Part shown: one piece after another, positions 43,004 through 52,034 of the stretch
Layout: every line of letters begins with the position of its first letter
Position numbering within the stretch: position 1 is the first letter of the stretch
Assembly (NCBI RefSeq): GCF_000238075.1
Contig: NZ_JH414505.1
Coordinates: 210,477-274,476 of the forward strand
Direction of reading: 5' to 3'
DNA: 64,000 bases
DNA from: Oribacterium asaccharolyticum ACB7
GTDB lineage: Bacteria; Bacillota; Clostridia; Lachnospirales; Lachnospiraceae
Program-made: the position numbers and the translations under genes
Notes under the pieces: generated by a model
Told to the model about the DNA's origin: nothing
The model's database searches: none
The model's input: only the letters and a program-made list of their open reading frames with translations

Positions 43004-44674
43004 TTACAGATTCTTCTCCAAATCCTCTACGATCTTCTTAATGGTTCCCTCTTTAAAGGGATTCATGAGTCCCACCTTTTCCTCCAGTTCTGTAAAGAAA
43101 AGGGATGCAGAGCACTTGGAGAACTCCATATAGCTCTTCCAAGCCCCTTGGAAATCCTTATCCATCCAGGCCTTGTACTGTAAAGCATTGATACTCGCGA
43201 TACAGTAGTCAATGTAATAGTAGGGCAGGTCATAGATATGGTGCTGCTTCTGCCAGAATCCGCCCTCTTCCATAAAGGTATTGTCCGCATAATCCAAATG
43301 AGGCTTATACTCCTGCTCCAGGGTTCTCCAAAGCAACTTTCTCTCCTTCGGGGTCATTTTCGGATTCTTATAGACCATGTTTTGGAACTCATCCACCATG
43401 GTTCCGTAGGGGATAAACATCAGGAACTCTTCAAAATGCATGGAAAGGTAGTCCTTTGCCCGCGTACCGAAGAATAAATCCATCCAAGGCTCGGTAAAGA
43501 ATTCCATGGACATGGAATGGGTTTCCGCCGTTTCCATGGTCAACTGATTATGCTCATGGATGGGCAAATCCGCCGTAATATAGCCCTGGAAGGCGTGTCC
43601 GCACTCGTGGGTAATTACATCACAGTCCCCGGCTGTTCCGTTGAAGTTGGCAAAGATAAAAGGCATGTGGTAGTTGGGAAGCATTTCCATATACCCGCCG
43701 GTTCTCTTATTCTTTCTGCCCAGCACATCGAAAAGCTCCATTTTCATCATATCCTGCATAAACTTTGCGGTTTCGGGAGAAAGTGCATCGTACATCTTCT
43801 GTCCAGCCTTAAGAATTTCCTCCGGTGTTCCGATGGGGGCGGGATTTCCCTCCTTGAAAAATACCCCTTCGTCGTAGTAATAGAGCTTGTCCAGCCCGAG
43901 GCGCTCCCTTCTTCTCTCATGAAGCTTTTGGACAAATGGCACCAAATCCCGTTTTACCTGCTGGCGGAAGGAAGCAATCTCCCTCTCCCCATAGCAGTTT
44001 CGATTCATTCTGGCATAGCCGATTTCCGTGAAATCCGGATAGCCCATCATTTGCCCCTGCTCGGTACGATTCTTCACCAAGGCATCATAGATAGAGTCCA
44101 ACTTCTCCGCATTGTCCTCAAAAAACTTCGTATACGCCTTCCATGCCTTCTTACGCACCTCTCTGTCCTCTGCGGTAAGGTAGGGTGTCATAAGAGAAAG
44201 GTTTAAGTTCTCTCCCTCCCAGGGAATCTTTGCAGAAGCCAGAAGCTTACTGTATTCGGTGGTCAGTTCATTTTCCTTTTGCATCAGGGGAATGAGGGAA
44301 ATGTCCACCGCCTTCTGTGCCAGCTCCATGTTTTTAAAGGCTACATGCCCCAGCTTCTCTTCCATATAGGCTCTGTGAGGAGAATGGTAAATCCACATTT
44401 GGTAGTCCACTAAAAGATTTCGGAAAATGGGCATATTGGCATCATAAAAGGCTCTCTCCTGCTCATAGAAGGGATCAGTCATATCAATGTCGTTTCGAAT
44501 GCTGGCAATCACACTTTCCGTCATCACATCATCCACCAGCTTATAGTATTTTTGATGCAGGGCGAAAAGCTCCTCCCCGGACTGCGCCTTATCTACTCCC
44601 TCGCAAAGCGCCAAAAAATCAGCCTTCAGTTTATCTAAATCAATTCTCTCATAGGGAAATTCGGTAAATTTCAT
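43004..44674 (-). CDS. M3-family oligoendopeptidase, copy 1
   Basis: The start is the ATG at 44674 with GGAGG upstream, not 44779. The 556-residue cytosolic metallopeptidase has the zinc motif HECGH (CDVITHECGHAFQGY) and the third ligand region ETAETHSMSMEFF. PepF-like M3B proteins degrade short peptides. A paralogue with roughly two-thirds identical residues lies at 46367-48031, so this region arose by duplication. Confidence 0.93.
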   Translation of the reverse strand: MKFTEFPYERIDLDKLKADFLALCEGVDKAQSGEELFALHQKYYKLVDDVMTESVIASIRNDIDMTDPFYEQERAFYDANMPIFRNLLVDYQMWIYHSPHRAYMEEKLGHVAFKNMELAQKAVDISLIPLMQKENELTTEYSKLLASAKIPWEGENLNLSLMTPYLTAEDREVRKKAWKAYTKFFEDNAEKLDSIYDALVKNRTEQGQMMGYPDFTEIGYARMNRNCYGEREIASFRQQVKRDLVPFVQKLHERRRERLGLDKLYYYDEGVFFKEGNPAPIGTPEEILKAGQKMYDALSPETAKFMQDMMKMELFDVLGRKNKRTGGYMEMLPNYHMPFIFANFNGTAGDCDVITHECGHAFQGYITADLPIHEHNQLTMETAETHSMSMEFFTEPWMDLFFGTRAKDYLSMHFEEFLMFIPYGTMVDEFQNMVYKNPKMTPKERKLLWRTLEQEYKPHLDYADNTFMEEGGFWQKQHHIYDLPYYYIDYCIASINALQYKAWMDKDFQGAWKSYMEFSKCSASLFFTELEEKVGLMNPFKEGTIKKIVEDLEKNL

Positions 44675-45109
44675 ATTTTCCTCCAATTCATAAAGCACAA
44701 TGTAAAACAATCGGTATAAGCATAACATTTCTATGGGAATATTCCATAAGTTTTGTATTTTTCCTTTTCCCTTTTGCACAGAAAAAATAGGGATGTAAAA
44801 ATCAAAATGGCTTTCTAAGCAATATAGGTCTAAATTTGGGGCACGCTTTCGCTAGCTTCGCCACGTAGCGGATACTAAGCGAAAAACTTCGATTCTCTTG
44901 TTTTTCGCAAGTACCGACGGGCTCAGACTACCCCTCATTTAGACCTATATTTCCGAAAATCCATTTATTATTTTGATTTTTTACGGCCCCTTTCTCGAAC
45001 TTGCAACACTACAAATCCAAGTAAAAAACTTACTGACAATTTGTCGGTTTTTATAATTCATCTTTCTCCATATCGCTCCGATAATACTTCTATATCATGT
45101 GTTTTTAAG
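44675..45109. other. Intergenic region containing repeat copy 2
   Basis: The 435-bp stretch is almost filled by the inverted-end repeat (44784-44994). The remainder holds the leader of the M3 gene and nothing recognisable. Confidence 0.65.
44784..44994 (-). repeat. ~210-bp inverted-end repeat element, copy 2 (inverted)
   Basis: The reverse complement of copy 1. The core GGGCTCAGACTACCCC, CGCAAGTACCGACGGGCTCA and GCTAGCTTCGCCACGTAGCG differ from it by only a few bases. The outer ends are GGGATGTAAAAATC and GATTTTTTACGGCCCC. Confidence 0.85.
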
Positions 45110-45361
45110 CTAGGATGTCTGGGATTTTCTGATAAGATCTATAGGATCTGATACATATCCTTGCTTATAATTACTAACAGCCTTATCCATATCTTTCAAA
45201 GTACGTGCAGAAATAGTATCCGGAACTGTCAATTCACGAGGCTCTAGCATAATACAGCCATTTTCATATTCCTTAACATTATAATATTGGTATAAAGCCC
45301 CGCGCAAAGTAACTCTCTTCTTACTATCGAGGTGAACATTATATTCCTTTGCTGCTTCCAT
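45110..45361 (-). CDS. AbrB-like small DNA-binding protein (orphan antitoxin-like)
   Basis: The second of two adjacent ATGs (45361) has better spacing to AGGAGG. The 83-residue product begins EAAKEYNVHLDSKKRVTLRG, a swapped-hairpin AbrB-like strand pattern. The C-terminal half (TISARTLKDMDKAVSNYKQG) resembles the toxin-binding tails of small antitoxins. No toxin gene adjoins it. Function is inferred only. Confidence 0.5.
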   Translation of the reverse strand: MEAAKEYNVHLDSKKRVTLRGALYQYYNVKEYENGCIMLEPRELTVPDTISARTLKDMDKAVSNYKQGYVSDPIDLIRKSQTS

Positions 45362-45646
45362 CATTTCCTCCTATTTGACATTTTTCCAAGGTATTTTCAA
45401 TCCATTTTTGACACTTTTCCAAGATTTCATAATGTTGTTGCAGTCAAGAAAAGTAGTAATCAACGAGATACCGCTCATTAAGAATAAAAAATACCTTTTC
45501 ATGATAGTCTAGAAGAAATTTTTATCCCCTCTTCCCTTTTCTCCATTGTAAAGATGCAAAGGAATCAGTAAACCATCAGGATGATAGCAAAATATTATAA
45601 ATTCGTTACATTGGTAATTTTCTTTATTCCCATCTTCCGCTCTACC
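45362..45646. other. Leader of the AbrB-like gene with a repeated 17-bp motif and a 19-codon ORF
   Basis: TTTGACAnTTTTCCAAG occurs at 45374-45390 and 45407-45423, 33 bp apart, and could be a double operator. On the minus strand a 19-codon ORF (45371-45430, MKSWKSVKNGLKIPWKNVK) ends at the ribosome binding site of the gene but has no good site of its own. The rest shows nothing clear. Confidence 0.4.
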
Positions 45647-46276
45647 TTAATAAGTCGTTAATTTCAATTGCTTATTAACATACTCGCCTAAAAATACATC
45701 GCTACAATTTTCAATTCCCTGCTTTTTCAGCTCCTCAAGAAGCCATTCCTCGTCCTTACCGATAACGCTCAGAATATCATGCTGTACCTGACCATCCGTA
45801 ATAATGGGGAACTTCGGATTTTCCTCACCGGACTGAATAACAATCAACTGTCCGTTTTGTTCCACAATGGCTCTCTTTACCTCATCAGAAGAAAAAATGC
45901 CGTTGGTACGCAGTTTAAAGGCCACATCATGGGCAGACAAGCCCGATTTCTTGCAATTTTCAATAAGAATCTTACCGTCATCAATGATGATATGCGCCTT
46001 ACCATCGATTAACTGCTTCGCCTTTACATTATGATTCTTAACCCATTTCAGGCCAAGCACAAGAAGACACCATATTCCCAGAATGACAATAAATTCATAG
46101 ATTTTAATACTATTGTTATAAATCACTCCTCCGACAATTCCACCGAGTACATAATTCACAACTTGGTCACTGGCAGATGACGGTGCCAAGTTGCCTTTCC
46201 CTGTGATGTTGATAATCAATACCAAGGCCAGAAACCCGATTAAGAGCTTAATAGCCACCAATAAAAATGGATTCAT
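45647..46276 (-). CDS. DUF421 membrane protein (YetF-like)
   Basis: This 209-residue protein has three N-terminal helices (about 5-75: LLVAIKLLIGFLALVLIINI, then VLGGIVGGVIYN, then FIVILGIWCLLVLGL) and a cytosolic domain with the DUF421 pattern LRTNGIFSSDEVKRAIVEQN. Members are membrane proteins sometimes tied to spore or envelope functions. No specific role is known. Confidence 0.85.
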   Translation of the reverse strand: MNPFLLVAIKLLIGFLALVLIINITGKGNLAPSSASDQVVNYVLGGIVGGVIYNNSIKIYEFIVILGIWCLLVLGLKWVKNHNVKAKQLIDGKAHIIIDDGKILIENCKKSGLSAHDVAFKLRTNGIFSSDEVKRAIVEQNGQLIVIQSGEENPKFPIITDGQVQHDILSVIGKDEEWLLEELKKQGIENCSDVFLGEYVNKQLKLTTY

Positions 46277-46366
46277 GTTTTACCCTCCCCTAAATACACC
46301 ACTCTTTCTTTATGTTTTCGCCTCTCTTAAGAGGCTTTTGTCTTCCGGTCTTTCCTCTCCGTGACC

Positions 46367-48031
46367 TTAGTCTTCTAGTCCTTCAACGAGTTTTCTAATA
46401 CTTCCTTCCTCAAAGGGACTCATAAGTCCTGCCTTCTTCTCGAGTTCGGTAAAGAAGAGAGATGCGGAAAGATGAGAAAACTCCATATAGCTCTTCCAGG
46501 CTTCTTTAAAATCCCGCTTCATCCATGCTTTGTACTGAAGGGCATTGATTGCCGCAAGGCAGTAGTCAATATAGTAGTAAGGATTTTCATAGATATGGCT
46601 CTGCTTCTGCCAAAGTCTTCCCTCATTTAAGAAAGGATTGTCCTTATAATCAAGATGCGGTCTGTACTCCTTCTCGAGCTTCTTCCAAAGCTCGTTTCGC
46701 TCTTCCGGAGTCATTTCCGGGTTCTTGTAAACGATATTTTGGAATTCATCCACCATGGTGCCATAGGGAATAAACATCAGCGTATCTTCAAAATGCATTT
46801 CCCTATAGTCATCTGCCCTCTCTCCAAAGAAAAGCTCCATCCAGGGCTCGGTAAAAAATTCCATGGACATGGAATGGGTTTCCGCCGTTTCGGAAGTTAA
46901 GTCATTATGCTCCCGAATAGGAAGATTCGCAGTCAAATAGCCCTGAAAGGCATGTCCGCACTCATGGGTAATCACATCGATATCTCCCGCCGTCCCGTTA
47001 AAGTTTGCAAAAACAAGAGGCATCTTGTAGTTCGGAAGCATATCCATATAGCCGCCGGTACTCTTATTTTTCCTGCCAAGGACATCAAAGAGCTCCATTT
47101 CCCGCATTTTTCGCATGAAAGTAGAGGTCTCAGGGGAAAGCTCATCGTACATCTTTTCTCCTGCCGCCATGATTTCTTCCGGGCTTCCGCACGGCGCAGG
47201 GTTTCCCTCCGGGAAGAAAACATCTTCATCATAATAGTAGAGATGCTCGAGTCCCAGTCTCTTTCTTCTCTTTTCATGCAGTTTTTCCACAAAGGGAACA
47301 AGGTCACGCTTCACCTGATTCCGAAAGCTTTCAATTTCCTTCTCGCCGTAACAGTTACGATTCATTCTGGCATAGCCGATTTCGGTAAAATCAGGATAGC
47401 CAAGCAGGCGTCCTTGCTCAGTTCGGTTCTTTACCAACTCATCATAGAGGGAATTCAGTTCCTCCCTATGCTCCTCAAAAAAAGCACTGTACTTTTCCCA
47501 GGCTCTTTCTCGTACAGAGCGGTCCACGCTGGTAAGATAAGGGCGCATAAGAGAAAGGTTTAATTCCTCTCCCTCCCATTCAATCGTCGCCGTACCGAGA
47601 AGCTTTCCATAGGCGGTAGTGAGCTCATTTTCCTTTTGCATAAGGGGAATGAGCTTCTCGTCCATGCCTTTTATCGCTAGTTCAATATTCTTAAAGGCAA
47701 CATGCCCGATTTTCTCTTCCATCTCTTTTTTGAAAGGAGAGTGATAGAGCTTCTTCTGGTAATCCACCATAGCATTCCAAAAGCCCGGCATCTTTTCGTC
47801 ATAGTAGTCCTTTTCCTTCTCATAGAACTCATCGGTCATATCGATGTTGTTCCGAAAATTCGCAAGCACCATGGCCGTCATCACATCATCCTGCATCTTG
47901 TAATACTTCTTATGAATGGCAAAGACCTCCTCTACGGACTTTGCCTTGTCTAATGCCTTCGTTAAATCCGAAAGCTCCTTTTCCATTTTTGTAAAATCCA
48001 CCCTCTCATAAGGGAATTCACTCAGTTTCAT
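46367..48031 (-). CDS. M3-family oligoendopeptidase, copy 2
   Basis: The 554-residue protein has HECGH (IDVITHECGHAFQGY) and ETAETHSMSMEFF, in the same layout as the copy at 43004-44674. The two share long identical stretches such as GYARMNRNCYGE and YGTMVDEFQN. Both keep the catalytic residues, so both are likely active. AAGGAAAGGAAA precedes the ATG. Confidence 0.93.
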   Translation of the reverse strand: MKLSEFPYERVDFTKMEKELSDLTKALDKAKSVEEVFAIHKKYYKMQDDVMTAMVLANFRNNIDMTDEFYEKEKDYYDEKMPGFWNAMVDYQKKLYHSPFKKEMEEKIGHVAFKNIELAIKGMDEKLIPLMQKENELTTAYGKLLGTATIEWEGEELNLSLMRPYLTSVDRSVRERAWEKYSAFFEEHREELNSLYDELVKNRTEQGRLLGYPDFTEIGYARMNRNCYGEKEIESFRNQVKRDLVPFVEKLHEKRRKRLGLEHLYYYDEDVFFPEGNPAPCGSPEEIMAAGEKMYDELSPETSTFMRKMREMELFDVLGRKNKSTGGYMDMLPNYKMPLVFANFNGTAGDIDVITHECGHAFQGYLTANLPIREHNDLTSETAETHSMSMEFFTEPWMELFFGERADDYREMHFEDTLMFIPYGTMVDEFQNIVYKNPEMTPEERNELWKKLEKEYRPHLDYKDNPFLNEGRLWQKQSHIYENPYYYIDYCLAAINALQYKAWMKRDFKEAWKSYMEFSHLSASLFFTELEKKAGLMSPFEEGSIRKLVEGLED

Positions 48032-48072
48032 AATTCATTTTCCTTTCCTTCTATATCCACTCACCTTTTATA

Positions 48073-48426
48073 CTAGGCGTCATTTTTAGAAAGCAGATAT
48101 ACACAATACTGGTTCATGCTAATTCCTTCCCTCTCAGAATGCACCGCTAAGGATCGATGCAAGCTCCGGGGAATCCTCAACTTAAACTGTCCGGAATAGT
48201 CTTCCAGACTATCCGGCTCATGAATCTTCACACCTTCTTCCAATGCTGCTGCAAGCCATTCTTTTTTTGCATCCATCGCATTCGCTACTGCACTTTCTAC
48301 AGTCTCACCACAGCTAATACACCCGGGTAAATCCGGAAAAGAAACAACGAATCCACCTTCATCCTTATCTTCTACAATTTCCATACGATAAGACATTGCC
48401 AAATAATCATTCAGCGTCTTCATCAT
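48073..48426 (-). CDS. hicB: HicB-family antitoxin-like protein
   Basis: The ATG at 48426 (or 48423) is preferred over the GTG at 48438 (weak GAGG before it). The 117-residue product has a HicB partial-RNase-H-like fold (YRMEIVEDKDEGGFVVSFPD, LPGCISCGETVESAVANA) and a C-terminal ribbon-helix-helix region (LRIPRSLHRSLAVHSEREGI). No hicA is present upstream or downstream, so it is an orphan antitoxin or a regulator. Confidence 0.82.
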   Translation of the reverse strand: MMKTLNDYLAMSYRMEIVEDKDEGGFVVSFPDLPGCISCGETVESAVANAMDAKKEWLAAALEEGVKIHEPDSLEDYSGQFKLRIPRSLHRSLAVHSEREGISMNQYCVYLLSKNDA

Positions 48427-48526
48427 TTTTCGCCTCACTTTCTACAATCTGCCGCACCATTTCTACATATACCTTCTTAATCGGTTCGTGCTTTAGATTG
48501 CAAGAAATACCTGAAGCATCGTAACC
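48410..48526 (-). pseudogene. 39-codon open frame overlapping the hicB start, possible gene remnant
   Basis: The frame reads GYDASGISCNLKHEPIKKVY... and ends AKNDEDAE, between an upstream TGA and a stop inside hicB. It lacks a start codon with a ribosome binding site. The composition looks protein-like and it may be the tail of a lost partner gene, but I recognise no family. Confidence 0.25.
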
Positions 48527-48530
48527 TCAT

Positions 48531-50918
48531 TTACACAATATCCTTCAAAATCTCCAAAGGAAACGGCTCTCCCACCTTCTCTACGGAAAGGTCTCTTAGT
48601 GTAAAGTTTGACTTCCTAAGGGTCAGTGCCGGGTTATAGTAGGGATCTCCCTTTCTCAAAATCTCCGGCCAATGCTTTGCCAGGCAGACAATCTCCCCGT
48701 TAAAGCGCTTTACCTTCTCCGGATTATCCTCCAGTCCTCTGGACTTGGACTCGTAATGGGTGAAAAGGGCATAGGGGGTATACACCACCCTCTTCCCAAG
48801 GGCACGAATCTTCAAGCAAAAATCCACATCATTAAAAGCTACCGCAAGCTCTTCTCGGAAACCGCCCACCTTGTCAAAGAGAGATTTCTTAGTCATTAAA
48901 ACGGCGGCAGTGACAGCAGAATAGTTTTGAATGCAGGCCGCCCTATGCATATAGCTGTTTTCCGTTTCATGGGTACCGATAAAGGTGGCTCCGGCAATAC
49001 CACCAAAGCCCATCACCACACCGGCGTGCTGAATCATTTTATCCGGATACAGGAGTCTTGCGCCGCAGATGCCCACTTCCTCCTGCTGCACAAACTGAAG
49101 CATTTCCTCCACAGAATCCGCCTTTAAGCACTCAATGTCATTGTTCATAAAGAGCAGGTACTCCCCATGAGCAAAGCTTACCCCGAAGTTATTGATGGCG
49201 GAGTAGTTAAACTCTCTCTCCCAGCGCACCACCCGTACCGCCTTAGTATGGAATTCTCCGTATCGTGCCGGGAATTCCTCCTGAATCTTTTCATAGTAGG
49301 CAAATGTCTTTTCCTCTACGGAATTGTTCTCCACCACAATCACTTCCAGATAGGGATAGCTTCCGCTAAAGAGGGAGCGAATCGCCAAATCCAAATCCTC
49401 GCTATGATCTTTACTCGGAATAATCACGGAAATAAGAGGAAGCTCCCCTTCCTTCTTCCCCAAGGCATAGTGGCAATGATAATAGCCATAGGTAATGCCC
49501 CGCTCCACCTTTTCAATGGGAAGTCCCAAACGCTTCGCATGGTCGAAAACCGCCCGCTCTCCGGCAGTAAAGGCATAGAGCTTTGCCTCCGGATTCTGGG
49601 CTGTGGAAAGCTGATGAGAACGCCAATGATAGAGCACCTTCCTGATATGGATAATCGTAGAAGAAGTAAAGAGCGCCGCTTCCTGCGCCTTTTTCTCCTC
49701 TTCACTGAGGCCTGCCGCCTTTTCCCTTCTTTCCGCCTCCTCACAAAGTCGCAAAATCAGATCATAGTCCTGAGCACCGTCATATTCCTTCTGCTCGTAA
49801 ATCTTCTCTCCGGCCTCACCATCCTTTGCTACAGCCTCCAGTAAGGAACGTTTCGCAATCAGAAGATGGCAGAAATAATTTACACTACGGAGAAGCTCCG
49901 GGCTGTAATCCGGCTTAAAGTGGGGCTCAAAGTAGTAAGCGGAAGCAAAGTCAATCTTGTCCTCATCACTATAGAGAAGTTCAGCCTTGGGGTGCTCCTT
50001 AATGCTTTTGGCAATGGTATATAAAGCATCTTCGGTAAGCTCATCATCATGGTCGGAGAAAATGATGAAATCCCCCTTGGCCATGGCAATGGCAGCATTG
50101 GTATTACCGGAAATGCCCAGATTCTTGGGAAGGGCGGTAAAACGCACTCTGCTGTCCTTCTCCTGATACTCCTTTAAGACCGCAAGGGGGGACTTTTCTC
50201 CATTTTCCAAGGAATCCTCGGAAAGTTCGGAAGCATCCGCAAGGCAAATTTCAAAATGGGGGTAGGTCTGGGACAAAATGCTGTCTAAGAGTCTTCGTAA
50301 AAAAGCCTCCTTGGGACGATACACCGGAATCACAATGGAAAAAAGCAGAGGATTCTCCCAAACTTCCGCCCTTTGTCTCGAAAGCTCTTCCGCTCCGGTC
50401 TTTTCCTTTTTATACCACTCGTTATAGTCGTATTCCTCTTCAATACTCTTTAGCTTTCGCACACTCTTATGCCAAAGAGCGGAAAAACCGCCCTTTTTCA
50501 AGGTGTCCTTCACCGCCTCCACCGTTTCCCATTGGAAGAGGGCCAGGAACTTCTCCATCTTCTTGTGGGCATGGGAGTTAAAGGACTCAATTTTTTTATC
50601 GTCAAAGGTAAAACGACGAAGCTGATGATCCACCTGAAGCAAAAGCTCCACCCTTTCGCCCTTTCCCATTTCGTAGGGAGTGTCTACAGAAAAGCCCAGC
50701 TTTCTCTTGATTTTCTTCCCGTTTTCCTCCTCGTACTTCGGGAAATAGGCTTCATTTACTGTTTCCCGCTCCACTTCCTCATAGGAAAACTCTCTTTTTT
50801 CTCCCTGTCTTCCCTGGACGGACAGTTTCACAGGAGTCTCCGGATCTCTTCCGAAGGCCCAGCCCTGAATATGCAGTTTTCCTTCTCTTACTAAGGCAAT
50901 ATCAATCTTTGCTCTCAT
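48531..50918 (-). CDS. Two-domain family 2 glycosyltransferase
   Basis: This 795-residue protein has an N-terminal beta-rich region (about 1-110). A first GT-A domain follows at about 190-400 (FSIVIPVYRPKEAFLRRLLD, IIFSDHDDELTEDAL), then a second at about 490-760 (ISVIIPSKDHSEDLDLAIRS, YLLFMNNDIECLK, AFNDVDFCLKIR). The DHDDE and NNDIE motifs are the nucleotide-sugar/metal sites. Such proteins extend rhamnan-like or O-antigen-like chains. It is the last gene of the glycan operon, six bases after the next glycosyltransferase. Confidence 0.9.
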   Translation of the reverse strand: MRAKIDIALVREGKLHIQGWAFGRDPETPVKLSVQGRQGEKREFSYEEVERETVNEAYFPKYEEENGKKIKRKLGFSVDTPYEMGKGERVELLLQVDHQLRRFTFDDKKIESFNSHAHKKMEKFLALFQWETVEAVKDTLKKGGFSALWHKSVRKLKSIEEEYDYNEWYKKEKTGAEELSRQRAEVWENPLLFSIVIPVYRPKEAFLRRLLDSILSQTYPHFEICLADASELSEDSLENGEKSPLAVLKEYQEKDSRVRFTALPKNLGISGNTNAAIAMAKGDFIIFSDHDDELTEDALYTIAKSIKEHPKAELLYSDEDKIDFASAYYFEPHFKPDYSPELLRSVNYFCHLLIAKRSLLEAVAKDGEAGEKIYEQKEYDGAQDYDLILRLCEEAERREKAAGLSEEEKKAQEAALFTSSTIIHIRKVLYHWRSHQLSTAQNPEAKLYAFTAGERAVFDHAKRLGLPIEKVERGITYGYYHCHYALGKKEGELPLISVIIPSKDHSEDLDLAIRSLFSGSYPYLEVIVVENNSVEEKTFAYYEKIQEEFPARYGEFHTKAVRVVRWEREFNYSAINNFGVSFAHGEYLLFMNNDIECLKADSVEEMLQFVQQEEVGICGARLLYPDKMIQHAGVVMGFGGIAGATFIGTHETENSYMHRAACIQNYSAVTAAVLMTKKSLFDKVGGFREELAVAFNDVDFCLKIRALGKRVVYTPYALFTHYESKSRGLEDNPEKVKRFNGEIVCLAKHWPEILRKGDPYYNPALTLRKSNFTLRDLSVEKVGEPFPLEILKDIV

Positions 50919-50924
50919 TTTCTC

Positions 50925-52019
50925 TTACACCTCTTCCGCGGTACTTTCATTCTGTACCGGCTGTTTCGAAGAACTGTCTTCGCCTATTGCTTCTTCCGGA
51001 GCACCGCTTGCCTGCTCTGAAATACTGCTGTCGCCGGCAGCCTGCTCCGGCTGTCCCGAAGAGTTCCTTTCCGGCGATTCGCTCGAAAAGTTCAGTCTCT
51101 CTTCCTCCACCACGAGCGGTCTCTTCATGACCCTTTGGTTAATGGATAAAATATACTCTCCCAAAAGTCCGATAAAAAAGATTTGCACAGAGCCGAGGAA
51201 TAGCATTCCTATCAGCATGGGGGCCATCCCTGCGGGAAAGCGGTCCCACCAGATGAGCTTCATAATGAGGTAAATAAGCCCCACCAGCATGCTGATTCCC
51301 GCAAAGATCCCGCCAAAAAATACCGCTAAGCGAAGACCCACCTTGGTATAGCTGGTAAAGCTCAGCATAGCCGCATCGTATAAGGTATAGAAATTGTTGT
51401 GGGTCACTCCTGCCCGGCGCTTCGGCTGGGTGTAGGGGATATCCTTTCTTCTGTAACCAAGCTCCGCTACAATACCGCGCAGGAAGGGAGTCGGATCGTC
51501 CAAAGATTGCATCACCGAAATAAAGCCTTTGTCGTATAGGCCAAAGCCCGTAAACTGGCTGATTTGATCCACCGAGGACATTTTCCGGATAAGCTTATAG
51601 TAAATACCTCGAAGCGCATACATGAGCTTCGACTCGTTACTCTCTGTCTTCACACCGATCACAATGCGGTAGCCCTCCTCCCAGGCCTCCACAAACTTCG
51701 GAATCATTTCCACCGGATCCTGAAAGTCCGCCGCCATAAGAATGGTCGCGTCTCCCGTGCTTTGCAGCATCCCGTAGTAGGGGGAATTAAACTGGCCGAA
51801 ATTCTTTGCATTAAAAATCGCCTTAATACCCTTATCTTCCTTGCAAAGCGCTCTTAAGTTCTCCCGCGTCTTATCCTGCGAGTCATTGTCAATAAAGAGA
51901 AGCTCATATTTATAATTCTGAAGTTTCTCCTGAAAGCAAGTTCTAAGAGCATTCGCAAGGGGAACGACATTTTCCTCCTCGTTATAGCAGGGAATGACAA
52001 TACTGATGGTTTTCTTCAA
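50925..52019 (-). CDS. Polyprenyl-phosphate glycosyltransferase (GtrB/ArnC-like)
   Basis: The 364-residue protein has a GT2 domain (SIVIPCYNEEENVVPLANAL, FIDNDSQDKT, LMAADFQDPVEMIPKF) and two membrane helices near 235-300. It probably loads a sugar onto undecaprenyl phosphate. The last ~60 residues are a low-complexity Ser/Glu/Gln tail (SSESPERNSSGQPEQAAGDS) not usual for the family. Confidence 0.9.
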   Translation of the reverse strand: MKKTISIVIPCYNEEENVVPLANALRTCFQEKLQNYKYELLFIDNDSQDKTRENLRALCKEDKGIKAIFNAKNFGQFNSPYYGMLQSTGDATILMAADFQDPVEMIPKFVEAWEEGYRIVIGVKTESNESKLMYALRGIYYKLIRKMSSVDQISQFTGFGLYDKGFISVMQSLDDPTPFLRGIVAELGYRRKDIPYTQPKRRAGVTHNNFYTLYDAAMLSFTSYTKVGLRLAVFFGGIFAGISMLVGLIYLIMKLIWWDRFPAGMAPMLIGMLFLGSVQIFFIGLLGEYILSINQRVMKRPLVVEEERLNFSSESPERNSSGQPEQAAGDSSISEQASGAPEEAIGEDSSSKQPVQNESTAEEV

Positions 52020-52034
52020 ATTCCAACCTCTTTT

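Noticed and set aside
45459..45480. Fifth copy of the AACGAG palindrome (CAACGAGATACCGCTCATTA)
   Set aside because: Only one half of the unit is recognisable and the match is weak, so I did not count it.
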